Positions 5,906 through 8,554 of a stretch of 8,554 nt of DNA are shown piece after piece. Source of the stretch: Paenibacillus sp. UBA6285 (GTDB lineage: Bacteria > Bacillota > Bacilli > Paenibacillales > Paenibacillaceae); contig DJUJ01000093.1 of NCBI GenBank assembly GCA_002438345.1, forward strand, positions 23,847 through 32,400. The letters run 5' to 3'. The translations under genes and the position numbers were made by a program. The notes below the pieces were generated by a model, which worked only from the letters and a program-made list of their open reading frames with translations, searched no databases and was not told the origin of the DNA. Numbering within the stretch: the stretch's first letter is position 1; every line of letters starts with the position of its first letter.

Positions 5906-8554
5906 ATGAGCAAGTTTGTTCCTAGAAAAATATTACACTTAATTCTGTGTTTTTCATTGATTATAGGCTCCTTCGTTGGCGCTATTCAAAATGTAAGCGC
6001 GAACGGCTTGGAGGGGAACATTTACAAAACGTTTTTTGTATCTACAACAGGCAACGATGATAATGATGGGTCTTATGAACACCCGTATTTGACCATTGTA
6101 AAAGCTCAACAAGCTGTTCGTGACATCAATAAAGCTATGACTGGCGATATTTATGTTTATGTTGCGCCGGGCAATTATTACATCCATGACTCGTTGAAAT
6201 TCGACGAGCGGGATTCAGGTTTTAATGGGCACCAGGTCTTGTATAGAAGCCTCGGAGCTCCTGGAAGCGTGCATTTAATTGGGGGAGACCCTGTTACAGG
6301 CGGTTGGGTACAGACGACTGCTTCCGATGTGGGTGGTACGGATTATTTAAGTGAGTTGCCATCTTCTGCGGAGGGCAAAGTGTATAAAGTTCAACTCGAT
6401 CCCTCAAAATACAACTTTAACCAACTTTATATTGGTTCCCAAAAAGATATTGGCTTCGAAAAAGCCACCATGGCTCGTTTTCCCAACAAGGTGGAGGATC
6501 CTAAGTTCCAAGCGTGGAACGGCCCATATTTATTTTCAACTAACGGTTCAAACAAAGATATGGGTTACAAAGCAGGCGACCTGACTCCGGAGCATAAAAA
6601 GGCTTTGCAAGATGCTCAGGCAAGTGGCAGGTCTGAAATTGCTCAACTTTTCATTTTTGACTGCGGAGGAAGTGCTTTTGAGTCTAACATTCTTCCTATT
6701 AATCGGATCGATACAACAAATAGTAAATTGTATTCGCCGTACGATCCTAAGCATCCCGAAATGTATATTACTAAATACAACATTAATGAAAATGGGCGTT
6801 ATTTCTTACAAGGAAACATTTCATTTCTGGATTCACCCGGCGAGTACTACTATGATAAAGTCACAGGTTGGCTTTATTACTATCCGACAGACGCTGACCA
6901 TGTTGCAGGCGTCGAGGATATGAACAACTTGAATGTTGTCGTTCCGACGACGAAAGAAATTATTCGTTTGCAGGGAACGGATAAACCCGCAATTTCGGAT
7001 TGGGGCAAAACTCCGGATGCTACAAAACAAGTTAGCAACATCACTTTTGATGGATTTACGCTCGAAGTGACAGAATCAGATAATTATATCGTAGATGGTT
7101 GGAGCTACGGTGAAACTTGGTATGCTGGCGGTACGGCAATTCCATTCGCACCACCAGAGGCACAAGGCAGCACACAGCCATATTATTCTGATTATTCTGT
7201 TCGTCCCGCATATATGTATGGCGGATTTACATTGATCAATACCAACCATATCACGATTCAAAACACTCGTATTACCAATATGGGATTGTTTGGAATCATC
7301 GTTTGGCGTGATAACACATACAATACATTCCAGAATCTTGCTATAGATAACACTGGAATGGGCGGCATTAACACGGATGGCGGTTATCCGGGTGTTGGTA
7401 AATACAACAACAACCACACCTTCTACAATCTGTCCATTCACCATGTTGGACAAATCGATGCTTTTGGTGCTGGATTGCAAGTGATGAATACAGGTTTTAG
7501 CAATTTTAAGAACCTCGAAATTTACTATGCTCCTAGGCGTGCAATTTCGTTTGTTGGTCAGGCACAGACGATGCCTAGTGCTAGTCCAAATTTTGACCCG
7601 GTGAGGGACGTATATAACTACGGCAACCGATTTGAATATATTTATGTTCATGATGCGGAACAAGATACCGCTGAGGATAGCGCTATATTCATAGGAGCTC
7701 TATTCAAAGGCAATGATGTACAGAGAAAATACGGCACAAAGGACCCGTCAAAGGCTATTAATCCAGATACAGGACAAGCATATGGTGGTTTAAAGGCGGG
7801 GAACATCTTTAATCAGATTGTAACTTCGGAGATTGGTAGTGCACCTGACGTTCGCGATATGAATACGGTTCATGGTATGGACTTGGCTATGGGCGCTACA
7901 GGTACTTATCTTTCTAATATTGAAGGAGTTAACAATCAAAGTGCTAATTTACGTATTGAACCGACTCAAAATGGTGATGTATTTTATGTCGATAACGTAA
8001 ACAGCGATTATCCATCATCTGCGTATAATCCACTCCCGTATTACAAGTTCGATAATTCGAAGATGGATTATGCCCGTATCGGTATCAATCGTCAAGATTT
8101 TCCGTTTACTTCAGAATTGTATAATCCGACACCGCCGGGAATTCAATTGGACAGCTATTTCTCGGATGACTTTGAGGGCGGAAAGATTGACATATCCAAA
8201 TGGTCTAATGAAAAAGGAACTCCGGTCGTTTCCAGCGCTTTTAGAGCTGAAGGTCCGTTTGATGGTAATTACTCTCTATTCATCAACGGTGGCGGTGCGG
8301 GAAATTCGGACGGTGTTGTATTAAGCAGAACATTCAGCAACGACTTAAACAAAACCGTAACCGGCTGGTTCTTTGATAAACGCCGTGATTATGCTAATCA
8401 TGACTACAACGAAGGCTTGAACAACTCAGATGTGATGGTTCAATCCTATATGAGGGTGGATGACAATACTTCTGCCAACCATGTTGGGTTAGGAATTAAC
8501 GGTCATAAGAGCAAGGACTATTTCAGTTATATTGATGGTACTACTGAAAAGTTA
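5906..8554 (+). CDS. Secreted right-handed beta-helix protein, GH141-like, with ConA-like domain (3' end beyond window)
   Basis: Probable extracellular polysaccharide-active enzyme. The frame is open for 883 codons with no stop before the edge. ATG 5906 has GAGGGGA 7 bases upstream. A signal peptide (MSKFVPRKIL plus a hydrophobic stretch) has a likely cleavage site after VSA at residue 32. Residues 42-135 match the N-terminal pattern common to GH141-like and related beta-helix proteins: FFVSTTGNDDNDGS, AQQAVRDI, YVAPGNYY, then LKFDERDSG and GGDPVTGGW. ATMARFPN (187-194) and YYYDKVTGWLYYYP (314-327) are also typical. Repeated N-x-I/L coils (about 376-700) form the helix, including IHHVGQIDAFGAGL, EIYYAPRRAISFVG and VHDAEQDTAEDSAIF. 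From about 751 a new domain begins (YFSDDFEGGKIDISKWS), resembling LamG/concanavalin A-like sandwiches. The family is recalled from motif patterns, not aligned. The substrate is unknown, and a lyase or binding-only role is possible. Confidence 0.85.
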   Translation, partial: MSKFVPRKILHLILCFSLIIGSFVGAIQNVSANGLEGNIYKTFFVSTTGNDDNDGSYEHPYLTIVKAQQAVRDINKAMTGDIYVYVAPGNYYIHDSLKFDERDSGFNGHQVLYRSLGAPGSVHLIGGDPVTGGWVQTTASDVGGTDYLSELPSSAEGKVYKVQLDPSKYNFNQLYIGSQKDIGFEKATMARFPNKVEDPKFQAWNGPYLFSTNGSNKDMGYKAGDLTPEHKKALQDAQASGRSEIAQLFIFDCGGSAFESNILPINRIDTTNSKLYSPYDPKHPEMYITKYNINENGRYFLQGNISFLDSPGEYYYDKVTGWLYYYPTDADHVAGVEDMNNLNVVVPTTKEIIRLQGTDKPAISDWGKTPDATKQVSNITFDGFTLEVTESDNYIVDGWSYGETWYAGGTAIPFAPPEAQGSTQPYYSDYSVRPAYMYGGFTLINTNHITIQNTRITNMGLFGIIVWRDNTYNTFQNLAIDNTGMGGINTDGGYPGVGKYNNNHTFYNLSIHHVGQIDAFGAGLQVMNTGFSNFKNLEIYYAPRRAISFVGQAQTMPSASPNFDPVRDVYNYGNRFEYIYVHDAEQDTAEDSAIFIGALFKGNDVQRKYGTKDPSKAINPDTGQAYGGLKAGNIFNQIVTSEIGSAPDVRDMNTVHGMDLAMGATGTYLSNIEGVNNQSANLRIEPTQNGDVFYVDNVNSDYPSSAYNPLPYYKFDNSKMDYARIGINRQDFPFTSELYNPTPPGIQLDSYFSDDFEGGKIDISKWSNEKGTPVVSSAFRAEGPFDGNYSLFINGGGAGNSDGVVLSRTFSNDLNKTVTGWFFDKRRDYANHDYNEGLNNSDVMVQSYMRVDDNTSANHVGLGINGHKSKDYFSYIDGTTEKL

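Noticed and set aside
6351..6923. Two plus-strand frames within the beta-helix gene (6351-6584 and 6612-6923)
   Set aside because: They are out of frame with the long secreted-protein frame, lack ribosome sites and show no protein motifs.
7370..7381. NTDG motif as evidence for a GH28 polygalacturonase
   Set aside because: The other GH28 motifs (an Asp-Asp pair, GHG, RIK) are absent, and the N-terminal pattern fits GH141-like beta-helix proteins better.
7076..7663. 195-codon minus-strand frame
   Set aside because: It lies entirely antisense to the beta-helix gene, whose frame is open and full of family motifs. Its translation has no recognisable domain and no ribosome site was seen.

Overview
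The window looks like a carbohydrate-utilisation locus from a low-GC Gram-positive bacterium, most likely Paenibacillaceae. This rests on AT-rich DNA, strong AGGAGG-type ribosome binding sites, a CcpA-type cre match, a lipoprotein sugar-binding protein, and a YesM/YesN-type two-component pair next to an ABC sugar importer. No species can be named from the sequence alone.

Layout. Minus strand, 1-2388: a LytS/YesM-type sensor histidine kinase (2388-586), then its response regulator (589-1, cut by the window edge), joined by a 4-base ATGA overlap. Region 2389-2668 is the divergent control region. It holds a near-consensus cre (2447-2460), two overlapping palindromes (2496-2513), an inverted repeat (2577-2590) and candidate promoters in both directions. 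Plus strand, 2669-5820: a lipoprotein solute-binding protein, a large hairpin, and two CUT1-type permeases coupled through TAATG. Plus strand, 5906-8554: the first 883 codons of a large secreted right-handed beta-helix protein, probably a GH141-like polysaccharide-active enzyme, followed by the start of a beta-sandwich, concanavalin A-like domain. It has no stop codon in the window.

Likely joint working (inference). The secreted beta-helix enzyme attacks an extracellular plant or microbial glycan. The lipoprotein captures the released oligosaccharide and the permease pair imports it, powered by an ATPase encoded elsewhere (MsmX type) because none is present here. The membrane kinase senses an extracellular cue and the regulator activates the divergent operon, while CcpA at the cre imposes carbon catabolite repression. 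The polysaccharide cannot be identified from this window.

Base composition rises along the window. Sampled 60-base rows are about 22% GC in the kinase, about 27% in the binding protein, 38-45% in the permeases and 42-43% in the enzyme. This suggests the parts of the locus may have different histories. No RNA genes, CRISPR arrays, insertion sequences or attachment sites were seen.
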